Positions 1 through 9,590 of a DNA stretch of 64,000 nucleotides are shown piece after piece. The stretch comes from Hoplostethus atlanticus (lineage: Eukaryota; Chordata; Actinopteri; Trachichthyiformes; Trachichthyidae): NCBI GenBank assembly GCA_034670405.1, contig JAXDDX010000013.1:689001-753000 (forward strand), in the 5' to 3' direction. Position numbers and translations under genes: made by a program. Under the pieces are notes generated by a model, which saw nothing but the letters and a program-made list of their open reading frames with translations, was not told the origin of the DNA and made no database searches. The stretch's first letter is position 1, and every line of letters starts with the position of its first letter.

Positions 1-1
1 C

Positions 2-1375
2 GGACCGGCGACCCTGCTGGCTGGCGTCGTCCCCGAGCTCCCGGTTCTAATCGGGAGAGATTGCCGGCTGTTTGCCAAATTCTGGGCGGGCGGGCCCCGG
101 TCCCGGGCGAAAAGAACCCCAGGGAAGCTAACCCCCCGAGCCGCCTGCGCAGCCGTAACAGGGCCCTCCGGCTCCAACGAGTCCAGCGGTCCGAGCGACG
201 CCGAACGAGACCGCGCCGAGTCTGGGGAGGAAACTATCTCGGCCGAGGAGGGAGGGGCCCCAGCGGCCGTCCTGGAGGAGAGCGGCTCCGCCGACGTCTT
301 CTCAGAATTCCCCCACTGTGAGACCAACGATCCGGCCTCCTCAGGGCACTTCGCCGCCGCCCAGCGCTCCGACCCCAGGTTGACGCAAGCCCTGAGGGAC
401 GCCAAGCGGGTCGAAGGGCAACTCCAGCCGGGGGTGAGTGAACTCAGTTTCCCGCATTTTGCCGTTCAAAACGGTCTACTGTATAGAGTAATTAAGACTC
501 AGGCAGAAATCATACAGCAGCTATTGGTACCTAGTTCCTACGTGTCCAAAGTTTTATATCTGGCCCACACCCACCAGCTGGGAGCCCACCTAGGGGCAGA
601 CAAAACTTATGAGCGGGTGGTGTCTCGGTTCTTCTGGCCGGGCATAAAAAGGGCGGTGCAGGACTATTGTCGACACTGTGCTGACTGCCAACTAACGTCC
701 CCCAAACCCCACCTCCAGAACCCACTTGTCCCTCTCCCCATCATAGATGTGCCTTTCAGCAGGTTGGCGATGGACATCGTGGGGCCCCTACCAAAAAGTA
801 GCCGGGGCCACCGGTTCATCCTGGTCCTGGTGGACTACGCCACCCGCTTCCCTGAAGCCATCCCATTGCGGACCGCCAGTGCCCAAGCCGTCGCCCGGGA
901 GCTACTCCTCCTCTTCTCCCGGGTAGGCCTCCCCCATGAGATACTAACGGACCAGGGCTCCTGTTTTATGTCCAGGCTGATGGCGGCCATGTGTAAGAGG
1001 CTACAAATTAAGAAACTCCGCACCTCAGTATACCACCCACAGACAGACGGGTTAGTTGAACGTTTTAACCAAACCCTGAAAAGCATGCTGCGCAAGCTGA
1101 CGGAAACTGATGCTAAAAACTGGGATCAGCTATTACCCCATGTTCTCTTTGCCATCCGGGAGGTTCCCCAAAGCTCGACTGGCTTCTCCCCGTTCGAACT
1201 GCTGTATGGACGACGACCCCGGGGGATTCTGGATCTAGCCAAGGAGGCCTGGGAGCAACAACCGAGCCCCCAACGGTCCGTCATTGAGCACATGGACCAG
1301 ATGCAGCACCGGATGGCACAGGTATGGCCCATGGTAAGGGAGCACATGGAAGAAGGCACAGGCCACCCAAGCTAG
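2..1375 (+). pseudogene. pol, first part: protease C-terminus and integrase (broken)
   Basis: One open frame runs from base 2 to the stop at 1373-1375. It starts inside the protease (GRDC, the usual retropepsin end). It continues through a serine/acid-rich linker at about 100-370 into an integrase. The integrase zinc finger is H-x4-H-x29-C-x2-C (last C pair near 677-688). The catalytic core has D at 773-775 (MDIVGPL), D at 950-952 (LTDQGS) and E at 1058-1060 (VERFNQ), spaced as DD35E, all intact. The frame ends early because of a one-base shift at about 1345-1360; the integrase C-terminus continues in the next frame. An apparent short ORF at 61-321 is only another frame of this region. Family role: inserts the element cDNA into host DNA. 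Confidence 0.92.
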
Positions 1376-3326
1376 ACTGTATGACCGGGGGGCACAATTA
1401 AGAGAATTTCAGGTGGGAGAGAAGGTGCTGGTCTTGGTCCCGACCTCCGAATGCAAGTTCCTGGCCCGGTGGCAGGGACCCTACGAGGTCGTGGAGAGGA
1501 CTGGACCAGTCAACTACCGGGTAAGACAGCCGGGCCGCCGGAAGGCCCACCAGATATACCACGTCAACCTATTAAAGAAATGGCATGAACCCCCTCCTCC
1601 ACCAGTGGTCGCCCTTGCCTCTCAACTCTCTCCCCAGGTCCCCCTCCCGATCCCCATGGGAAACCAGCTGCTCCCCCAGCAAACAGAGGAACTCCGGGAG
1701 TTAACAGACCGCTTCCCGGATGTGTTCGCAGCCGAGCCGGGAAGGACCCACGTAATCGCACACGACATCAGCACCCCACCAGGACAGGTCATCCACCAAA
1801 GACCGTACCGGATCCCCGAGGCCAAACGTCGGGCCGTGCAGGAGGAGGTCCAGAAGATGCTTCAGATGGGCGTGATTGAAGAGTCCTCCAGTGCCTGGTC
1901 CAGCCCCATCGTTCTAGTCCCGAAGCCAGACGGTTCCCCCCGGTTCTGCAATGATTTCCGGAAACTGAATGAGATCTCGGAGTTTGACGCTTACCCCATG
2001 CCCCGCATCGATGAACTCATAGAACGGCTGGGCCCGGCCCGTTACATCAGCACCTTAGACCTGACCAAGGGTTATTGGCAGGTCCCGCTCACCGCCCGTG
2101 CCAAGGAGAAGACGGCGCCGTGGACCCCGAACGGCAGGACAGTGTACTGGTATAAGCCGTCCGGGGTCCACGGCGCCCCAGCCACATTCCAACGCATGAT
2201 GGACCGTATCCTAAGACCCCTGCAATCCTTCGCGGCTGCATACATCGATGACATTGTGGTCCATAGCCCTGACTGGGCAACCCACCTACAGCACCTCCAC
2301 GCAGTGCTGGAAGCCCTCTGGATGGCTGGTCTGGTTGCTAACCCAGGAAAATGCCACCTGGGCCTGGAGGAGGCCGAATACCTGGGGCACACCATCGGCC
2401 GGGGAAAAGTCAGGCCCCAACAGCGGAAGGTGGAAAGCATCACCAGCTGGCCCCGACCCGGCACCAAACGGCAGGTAAGGACCTTCCTGGGTCTGGTGGG
2501 ATATTACCGTCAGTACATTCCCCACTTTGCAGATCTAGCAGGGCCCCTGCACGACCTGACCCGGGACCGACAGCCACACCAGGTCAAGTGGACCCCCGAG
2601 ACCGACGCCGCCTTCCAGGTACTCCGGGACGCACTCTGTGAGGAGCCAGTCCTGGCGGCGCCTAACTTCAGCCTCCCCTTCGTCCTCCAGACGGATGCAT
2701 CGGACGCCGGACTAGGGGCCGTCCTCTCCCAGGTGACGGACAATGACGAACACCCCATCCTCTACATAAGTCGTAAGTTACTTAAGCATGAAAAGAACTA
2801 CGCGATCGTAGAGAAAGAATGCCTCGCCATTAAATGGGCCGCACAAAAATTGCGATATTACCTATTGGGAAGAAAATTCACCCTAGTGACTGACCATGCA
2901 CCTCTTAAATGGATGGCCACTAACCGAGACAGAAATGCACGGGTTACGCGCTGGTTTCTTGAGTTGCAGAACTACCACTTCACCGTGGAACATCGCCCTG
3001 GAAAACTGCATGGTAATGCGAATGCCCTCTCCCGCCGTGGGGAGTGCCTCTGGGCTGCAGCTCCCTGCCACAGCATGGAGCTGACGAGGGGGATATGTGA
3101 CAGACCGGCCCCCAGGGCACCCACGACCCCAGCAGCGCCACCTGGGATTAGTGGTGGACCAGGTCTATTACCACAGGGAGATCCTGGGAGACTGGGGAAC
3201 ACACGGCTGCTCCCCATCAGTAATCAGGCAGGGGAGCAGGCCTTCAAAAACCCCCAGCACGCCTCAGGAGAGAGAGAGGAAGGTGGTTGCAAGAAGGAAG
3301 GCAAACCAAATCTCTACAGAGGGTAA
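1356..3326 (+). pseudogene. pol, second part: integrase C-terminus, reverse transcriptase and RNase H (broken)
   Basis: This frame picks up directly after the shift. A GPY-type module (ARWQGPYEVV, about 1463-1510) closes the integrase. RT follows: LDLTKGYWQ with the first catalytic Asp near 2055, and YIDD at 2241-2252. RNase H comes next (QTDAS near 2689, then VEKECLAIKWA and VTDHAPLKW), ending with the gypsy signature NANALSRR near 3016-3040. The stretch at about 2129-2163 does not read like the family; it is explained by a local inversion that keeps the frame open. The last 80 or so codons lie inside the LTR, with the stop at 3324-3326. Known: RT and RNase H copy element RNA into DNA. The copy cannot be functional as it stands. 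Confidence 0.92.
2114..2177 (+). repeat. 16-bp inverted repeat flanking a 32-bp inverted segment in RT
   Basis: Perfect arms lie at 2114-2129 and 2162-2177 (GGCGCCGTGGACCCCG and its reverse complement). The enclosed 32 bases (2130-2161) read as non-family residues on the plus strand. Their reverse complement, in the same frame, gives the conserved gypsy RT segment ending in LPFG. The simplest reading is a micro-inversion mediated by the arms. Confidence 0.85.
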
Positions 3327-3712
3327 GGAGTGAAGAAGGAGGAGAGTGAGCGAGGAACAGTGATTAACTATTGTGTGTGTGTGTGACCCCCAGAACGAAC
3401 GGACCAAGGCGGACCCCGAACTCAAGGCAACCCGACCCCAAGCAAACGGCAAACGACTACGACAAACGGATAAACGGACAACGGACACGGTAGCAACCCC
3501 CTAACCGGGACCCTCCCTCTAACTCTCACCCCCTCTCCTCTCTCTGCCCCCCCGAGGCGCCCCAGGATCCCGACTCCCCGAGCCGGCACGGCCGCTACCC
3601 CCGAGGCCGGACTGCCACCTCCCGTCACTCCCTTCCCCCCACTCTCTATCAAATAAAGAAACACACTTCGAAAAACCGACCGTGTCTCCTCCTTTCCCCT
3701 CAGCCTGTCACA
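3096..3712 (+). repeat. 3' LTR of the Gmr1-like element
   Basis: The 617-bp segment starts TGTGACAG (3096-3103) and ends CTGTCACA (3705-3712), a perfect 8-bp inverted terminal pair of the TG...CA type. A purine-rich tract (ACGAGGGGGATA, about 3084-3095) directly precedes it and fits a polypurine tract. The end of the pol frame runs into the LTR. No second LTR is in the window for comparison, so the borders rest on the inverted ends and the purine tract. Confidence 0.85.
3652..3657 (+). promoter_or_regulatory. LTR polyadenylation signal AATAAA
   Basis: AATAAA stands 55 bases before the LTR end and after a C-rich stretch, a usual position for the R/U5 polyadenylation signal of an LTR element. 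Confidence 0.6.
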
Positions 3713-4988
3713 ACACACATAAGGACTCCCATCCCCCTTGCCTCACAGCTTCTACTGGCGTGAGCTGCCAAGGCGATTGCCTGGCCAAGCTTGAGTGAGG
3801 CCTTTTGAAGTGTCACTGCCAAGCCAGGCTTACAGCTAAAGGCTGCACACCGAGCAAGTAAATATCAGATTCCCAGTCCTCAAAGGCAAGGCCTACACTT
3901 CCTGACGACAGATAAAAACAAGGGCTTTCCTGCATTTTCCTGTGATTTTAGTTATGTAACATAGAATTTTTAAGTGGACTTAATGTAATAAACAAGATGT
4001 AATTGTAAGTGTATAGTTTATAACTAAAAAGTAGTGATACCAAACATGTATTTATTAACTGTAGATCACTGAAAGGCAACTTGAAATATCCATATTATCC
4101 CTCATTCCACCTTCAAGTTCAAATAGTGGCTCATATGTGGCATTTAAAAACACAGAGGCGTTAAAATGTCCCCGACGCAGTTTATGTTAAGTGCGACTTT
4201 AAACGCACAACTCTGTGGGATCCTGATGCTGAAAATGTTAGGACGCCTGCAGCGGCGGCTAGTCAGAAAGCAGCTTAATCATGGATGCACTGTACTGTTG
4301 AACTTTCAGCGTCACCCGCCTCCGCTGAACTTTAAAGGTAGCCTTTATGTGAACTTTCCCACACTTGTCACTTCCCACCGTCACTGCGACATTCAGTGGG
4401 GCCCTTGAATATCAGCTTTACCCTGGTTGTCCCATTTCCACTTCCCTTGACCACCCCGACCTCACCACTCCCCAACAGCTGCGTGGGTTAGATCCTGTTT
4501 CACAAAGACACAGCATCACACAGGTCCTAAAACCAGATACAACCTGTGCACAGACAACCAATTAGCTCTAATCCTGGACCACTTCAAATAAAGCCCACAG
4601 GGGAGCGGTATTGACCGGTGTGGGATTACATCGATCAATATCTGATTTCCATTCATTTTACCATCACAGCGGGGACGTTACCAGTGTGGGGTCTGGCAGC
4701 GGTGACAGAGTCTTTTATGAGCTCCTAACGTGTTGGTTAACATTTACCACAGACACATGAATGACCTAAAAGTAATGCTGTTCATACCACACTGAGATTT
4801 CATTGGCGTAAGGGCGAGGTGTGAGTCTATTCTAGCGTATTTCATCTTGGATCTTGGAAAACATTGTATAGAACTGGTTTGGCTCTATGGGAATGGAAAC
4901 GGTCTCTGTGATGATGGCCCAGAGTCGAGGGATGTTAAGAGGGAGGGGTGGATGGATAGAGGGATGTAGCAGGGAGGGGGGGACTCAC
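3713..4988. other. Intron sequence between retroelement and FAR exon at 4989
   Basis: No exon, RNA gene or clear repeat recognised. The next FAR exon expected after the exon at 4989-5166 is not found here, so it must lie to the left of the window, beyond the retroelement. Confidence 0.6.
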
Positions 4989-5166
4989 AGGGAAGGGCTC
5001 CTGCCAGCTGGCTCCCACTATGGACGGTCTGATGATGCCGATGTTGAGCTTGCCTTGCACCTGCTGCACCACGCATTCGGCCAGGGCTTTGGTGTAGGTG
5101 TAGGTGTTGGGCCTGTCGCCGATAAGCTGCGGCGTGATGTCCTGCACAATGCCGTCATCCATCCAC
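4989..5166 (-). CDS. far1: FAR exon: active-site YxxxK segment
   Basis: 178 bp. The acceptor AG stands at 5167-5168 and the donor GTGAGT at 4988-4983. It completes a Glu codon from the previous exon and then reads [17 protein letters not shown], later YTYTKALAE and ending [20 protein letters not shown] is the YxxxK catalytic motif of extended short-chain dehydrogenase folds, and the surrounding residues are near-invariant in vertebrate FAR proteins. The exon ends in phase 0; the next exon, expected to begin with GW, is outside the window. Confidence 0.92.
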
Positions 5167-5539
5167 CTGGAGTAAGGAAATAAGAGTAGTCAGTCTGGGA
5201 AAGAGAGCAGTGTATGGCACTGTGGTATTTTGTCAAAATACTTCATACTGATTTGTGTATTTATTGTTGTCATTGGTAACATTGGTCATTGGTATATGTG
5301 TAGCTAAATTCCTAGCAACCTTGGTTGACATGACAATACAATACTGATTCTTGAATCTATTGGTGTATGAAACCAGTATGAAACCTCTCTGACACATCTC
5401 TAAAAACACTGATGTTTGGACACACATACATAAAATTTGCTTGTACATAAACTTCAACTTCATCCTCGGCATGAATCAAGACGAATTTGAATGTATTCCA
5501 TGTACTGGGGGCACCAAAAACAACGGCCCATCCACTCAC
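5167..5539 (-). other. FAR intron, 373 bp
   Basis: Short intron between two certain exons. Nothing else recognised in it. Confidence 0.85.
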
Positions 5540-5719
5540 TCAAGGGATTCAATGAGTTTCTTGGGCTCGACGGGCGGTGGATAGATGACCTCGTCGATGT
5601 GCCTGCGGTTGCAGTTTGCATAGGCGGTGGAGATGTGGATGAAGGCCTCGAGGTGGTGCATCTGCTGGGCCAGGCTGAGGAGCTGCTGTGTGGCAATCAC
5701 ATTGAGCTGCAGGGCGTAT
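5540..5719 (-). CDS. far1: FAR exon: Rossmann domain middle part
   Basis: 180 bp. The acceptor is CCCTGACAG before 5719 and the donor GTGAGTGG starts at 5539. It encodes [18 protein letters not shown], then [12 protein letters not shown] and [20 protein letters not shown]. The HISTAY block and the [11 protein letters not shown] block are diagnostic for vertebrate FAR1/FAR2. The first base completes a Lys codon from the previous exon (AA|A) and the last two bases start a Glu codon (GA|G), so phases agree on both sides. Confidence 0.94.
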
Positions 5720-8700
5720 CTGTCAGGGAGAGGAGAGACGCACAGTGTCAAGAAGTGTGTGTCTCTTGGTGTGTGTTGGTGTGTGTGTGTGTGTGGGTGG
5801 GAGGAAAGGTTGTGCGAGTGTGTGTGTGTGTGTGTGTGCTAAAGTGTGTGTGTGTGTGAGACAGCGCTAGCATCTCTGTTTAAGCCTTTGCATACAAGAA
5901 CGTTTGCGTTTGCTGACTGCTGAGCGTTTCATTCAATGAGGAAAATTTGCAGACTAGGAATAAACACGATTATAAGCCACAGCAGAACGGTACAAAGGGA
6001 CGGTGAGACGTGAACCCACACAGAGGAGGAGGAGAGGAAGAGACGAGAGTATGGAAAAAAAAAAGAGCAAGCGTCTGCTCTTCTCTCCGCAAAGTTGTTA
6101 GCCTCATCATTATTTTCACTTAACACCGTTTTCAGCTGATACTACCTCTCATCCATAAGCACATCTATCAGCAAACACTTCCTTGGTTTCATGCACATGC
6201 AACAAGGCACATCCACTGTAGCGCACACACCAAGTCATCTATCTTTCCGTCATGTGACACATCAATGCTAGTCCGTAGAGGACCTATGACAACTCCTGCA
6301 GTAATGGAATAGCATGCATTTCCATTTTGCCCAGCGGGACATTAAGAGTGCCTGTGGGTCAGCTCAACCAGACACTGCGAGATAGAGTGCTTCTCTAACA
6401 CTGTGTGGGTGGTGCTTGCATGCTTGTAAGGTGTGTGTGTGTGTGTGAGACAGAAGGTGGGAGAGGCAGACAGAGATAGCGAGAGAGAGAGTGTGTGTGT
6501 GTGTGTGCTGGTCAATGGGTCCGCTGGCATAAATTAGATATGGTCAGACAGCCACAGCCAGTTAGCAGAGGCTTTGAGCGAGCAAGGCGGTGACAGTCGG
6601 CATTGAGGAGGGTGGGGGGTAACAGGAGGACGAGCACAGCGTGGGCGTCTCATCCTCCCACCACCGTCTGGGACCATATGCAATGCATCACGCCGGCAGG
6701 ACAGTCATGGAAAGCCAGGGGCACTGCTGTGTCCCTTCCTGCCACTGACTCATCACCCAACTGTTTTTTGCATCTTTATTTGGACTAGCAAAGACCAGCG
6801 ACTAGCATAGCTTCAGTGATCATTACTCTTGGCTGCCGGCCTTGAGTGTGGATAAAGACATGCACAGGACAGCTGAGGTGTCACTGTGAAAAGCCCTGGT
6901 CTGAGTCTTGACTCTTAAACAGGGACGCCGTCATCTGAGTTATGCCCCTGCACTGCTTCACGAGGCTGTGGCCCCCAGGAGATGACAGAGCGAGAGGGAG
7001 ATGGGAGGGGGAGGAAGAGAGCAAAAGGAGAGAGAGAGAGTGAACGAAAAGAGAGAGAGCAAAAGCTGAAGAGAAAAGGGGTGGAAAGAAAATGGAGCTG
7101 TGAAGGCCACTCAAAAAGATGGAGAGGTGAAGGGTTGGAGAGAGTGGAAAGCCAGTCAGAAAGCCACAGTAGCAGAAACAGAGAGACGGTGAAGGCAGTA
7201 GCAGATCAATACAAAGCGGTTTGGAGTGCAGTCCAACAGCTTTTCCCTAACTGAGGTGTCACTCATAGCTAATAGGTGTCCCGCCTCCCAACACCCATCT
7301 TCACGGAGCCCAACCGTGACGGCAGTCCAACCCTGCCCCAGACATGAGTAATCCACTTCCATGCAAGTATGCATGCATAAACGCACCAAGCACAGAGAGA
7401 CACCGGCTACCCAGAGAGGATTAATAGCCTTATCCCCCAGAACACGTTATCACTAGAATTCAAATAAGTCACTCTTTGTACAAGGGCTAATTCCTCTACA
7501 GGTCTTTTTCAACAGATACATCAGGAGGAGAAATGGAAGCCTCACATTATGGGAGAATATCCAAAGCACTTTTTTACTCACTTTACAGTATCAATTCTTA
7601 TTTTTGTATCATGAGTCTCCGTCAGGGCAGTCTCTGTTTTCCTGATAGTGTACCAATTTTGTTTGCATTGCTTCTTGTTTTGGAATTTATGCACAGTCTG
7701 CACTTTACCATGATATGGACTTGGTGTTTAGACTTCATAGGGTCTTGTTGTGCCAACAGACACAAATAATCAAAATGGATTGCCTGTGTTCCCCATTGCT
7801 AGAGCCACTCCCAAGGTTAACATGACAGAGATACAGTATATTGTGGCTTCTGATGAAGATCTATTACGAAAACATCATCGTGTCAAGGTGCTTTACTGCA
7901 AGAAGTGGGGCATGGAGTTTTTCGTCTTTTATATATCCCTGGCTAAAATATCTTTTCAGTCACTCTTTCACAATCAAAATCAAGGAAATGCAGGAGGCCT
8001 TACAGGTGCAATTCTCCACAGCTGAGTTGCATGACCACATAAGTTATGCAGCCTGGTGACTAGAGCAGAGCACCAGCAGAAATCAGTAATTATGCCGCCA
8101 TAACATATCGATGGATCACTGTTCCCACCAGGATTCAATTACAGTGCAGTGACATGAATATCCACCGTCCAAGTGGCATCGTGACAACATGTTGTCTGGC
8201 TAGAAGCTATGTTATGCAGCATGTACACACAGTGATATTGCAGATATGTAGTTTAAACCATCTGTTTGGAAATCATTCTTTTAGCGTTCCCTAGTCGGTT
8301 CATATTCATATTCATGGCTGATTACACCAGCTATTTGTGAACAATGACTCGCTCTGAATAAAGAAGAAGCAATCTATTGTGTGAGAGAAAGTAAAAACAT
8401 CGACGGAACTACGACAGAAGCGTTTCTTTCCCTACATCCTCGCCCCACCGTAAACAGCCCCACTTCCTCTTTTCTCTGAATCAATAAAACAATGCAGCCA
8501 GCTCTGCAGCACATCCTCTGTGTTGATGCTTCACAATGGAAACTTCCTGCTACAAGATAAAATTACGAAACAATAACAAGATGGATGAAGTTATGGATCC
8601 CATTGTAGCTTCTACAACTTTCTTGTATTTTTCTAAACCAAAGATTTTACTGCAGATTGTAATTGACATGCTTTTAATAAGGTTCATACAAGGACAGTGA

Positions 8701-8835
8701 CAGGAAGTTAAAGGAAGTGATGAGGCAGGGTGTGTCAGGAGAGTGTGTGTGTTTTGTGTTTACTTATGAAAGAAGGGTAGTAAAGAGCAGATGAGAGCAA
8801 GTTTGTATGCGTTAATCCGTGGACGCGATCCTCAC
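5720..8835 (-). other. FAR intron, 3.1 kb, with GT repeats and purine-rich tracts
   Basis: Holds GT repeats at about 5768-5858 and 6430-6506 and a GA-rich tract at about 6985-7150. Apparent ORFs here are low-complexity or unlike any protein I know. Confidence 0.75.
5768..5858. repeat. Interrupted (GT)n microsatellite
   Basis: Runs of GT broken by short unique pieces; it begins about 50 bases upstream (on the minus strand) of the acceptor of the exon at 5719. Confidence 0.85.
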
Positions 8836-9011
8836 TTGAGCGGCTCGTCGAAGCGGATGGTGGCGGCGCAGTGGAAGACTATGTAGATGGAGGCGGTGAG
8901 CTTCTCCACATCCTCCGGGCTGATGGCCAGGCCGGGCTGCGTCAGTTCACTGCTGATGGGGATGATCTTCTGGTGGAAGTCAGGGTTGTCCTCCCTCACT
9001 CGGTCGAACAG
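8836..9011 (-). CDS. far1: FAR exon: second coding segment of the Rossmann domain
   Basis: 176 bp. Acceptor GGCAG before 9011, donor GTGAGG from 8835. Reads [20 protein letters not shown], then [17 protein letters not shown] and [16 protein letters not shown]. The FHCAATIRF block is the conserved cofactor-domain segment of FAR proteins (FHCAATVRF in mammals). It starts in phase 0 after the Lys that ends the previous exon and ends with two bases of a Lys codon completed by the next exon. Confidence 0.94.
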
Positions 9012-9029
9012 CTGCCAGACACGTCACGA

Positions 9030-9065
9030 AACACACGCGCACACACACACACACAGACACACACA
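9030..9065. repeat. (CA)n microsatellite
   Basis: Short CA run starting 19 bases beyond the 5' end of the FAR exon at 8836-9011, close to its acceptor. Confidence 0.85.
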
Positions 9066-9454
9066 AAAAGCGAGAGAGAGAAACATAAGCTCACATGCTA
9101 GCTTAGTCATGAGCAGCATTCAAGTCTGCATGAAGCGGCACGCAAATACAGTAGCCTACTTAAATGCCACATATAATTATGTCCGTATTGCACATGGCTG
9201 TCTAGCTGCAGGGTAGCTCTGGGTAACTGACTGAAGCTATGACAGCAGACAGTACTTACACTAAAACGGCATTGCAAAAGAAGCTCCAACAATGCAAATG
9301 ATTAAAAGTCACCAAGGCAGCAAATGTGTTAGTTTGCATAAACCCCTGAGGTACACACGTTCGAATTTGGATGTCATAACGGACTTGTTTCTGTTATGTG
9401 TTGATCTGAGCGTCTGTCCTGTTTTGTTAATGAAAATAATAATAAACAGGCATG

Positions 9455-9590
9455 TCACAAGATGGGTCGGAGGAAGAGGAACCGCCAGGAGCACTGCCGG
9501 TGCTTTGCTCAAAGACACTTCACAAGACTCAAACCTGTGACTTTCCTCTCACGGGACTGTGTCACCCACCCATCGACCTTGGTGGCTGGT
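9455..9590. repeat. Possible SINE-like fragment
   Basis: Contains GCTTTGCTCAAAGACACTT followed by ACTCAAACCTGTGAC, wording that recurs in dispersed fish repeats with a tRNA-like B-box region. No poly-A tail or target duplication was made out, so this is a weak call. Confidence 0.3.

Larger units (their letters stand above)
1..3712 (+). mobile_element. Gmr1-like Ty3/gypsy LTR retrotransposon, 3' part (5' end outside window)
   Basis: Seen: a retropepsin end (PVLIGRDC, 41-64), then an integrase with zinc finger and DD35E core, a GPY-type module, then a gypsy-class reverse transcriptase and RNase H, then an LTR ending at 3712. Integrase therefore precedes RT. Known: ordinary Ty3/gypsy elements have RT-RH-IN; the Gmr1 group of deuterostome gypsy elements has the copia-like order, which fits here. 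The element lies on the plus strand inside an intron of the minus-strand fatty acyl-CoA reductase gene. Gag, the 5' LTR and the primer binding site would lie to the left of base 1. The copy is inactive: pol is broken by a frameshift near 1350 and a small inversion at 2130-2161. Target-site duplication cannot be tested because the left end is missing. Confidence 0.93.

Noticed and set aside
61..321. Arg-rich small ORF at the left edge
   Set aside because: Another frame of the pol linker; the frame starting at base 2 is continuous from protease to integrase.
2072..2467. 131-codon minus-strand ORF within the RT that contains LPFG
   Set aside because: Antisense of pol; the LPFG-like reading arises because 2130-2161 is inverted in this copy.
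3346..3712. Alternative LTR start TGAGCG after a GGAGGAGAG purine tract
   Set aside because: The TGTGACAG/CTGTCACA inverted pair and the purine tract before 3096 define the border better.
9470..9560. tRNA gene suggested by a B-box-like ACTCAAACC
   Set aside because: No A-box at the right spacing and no cloverleaf could be drawn; at most a SINE remnant.
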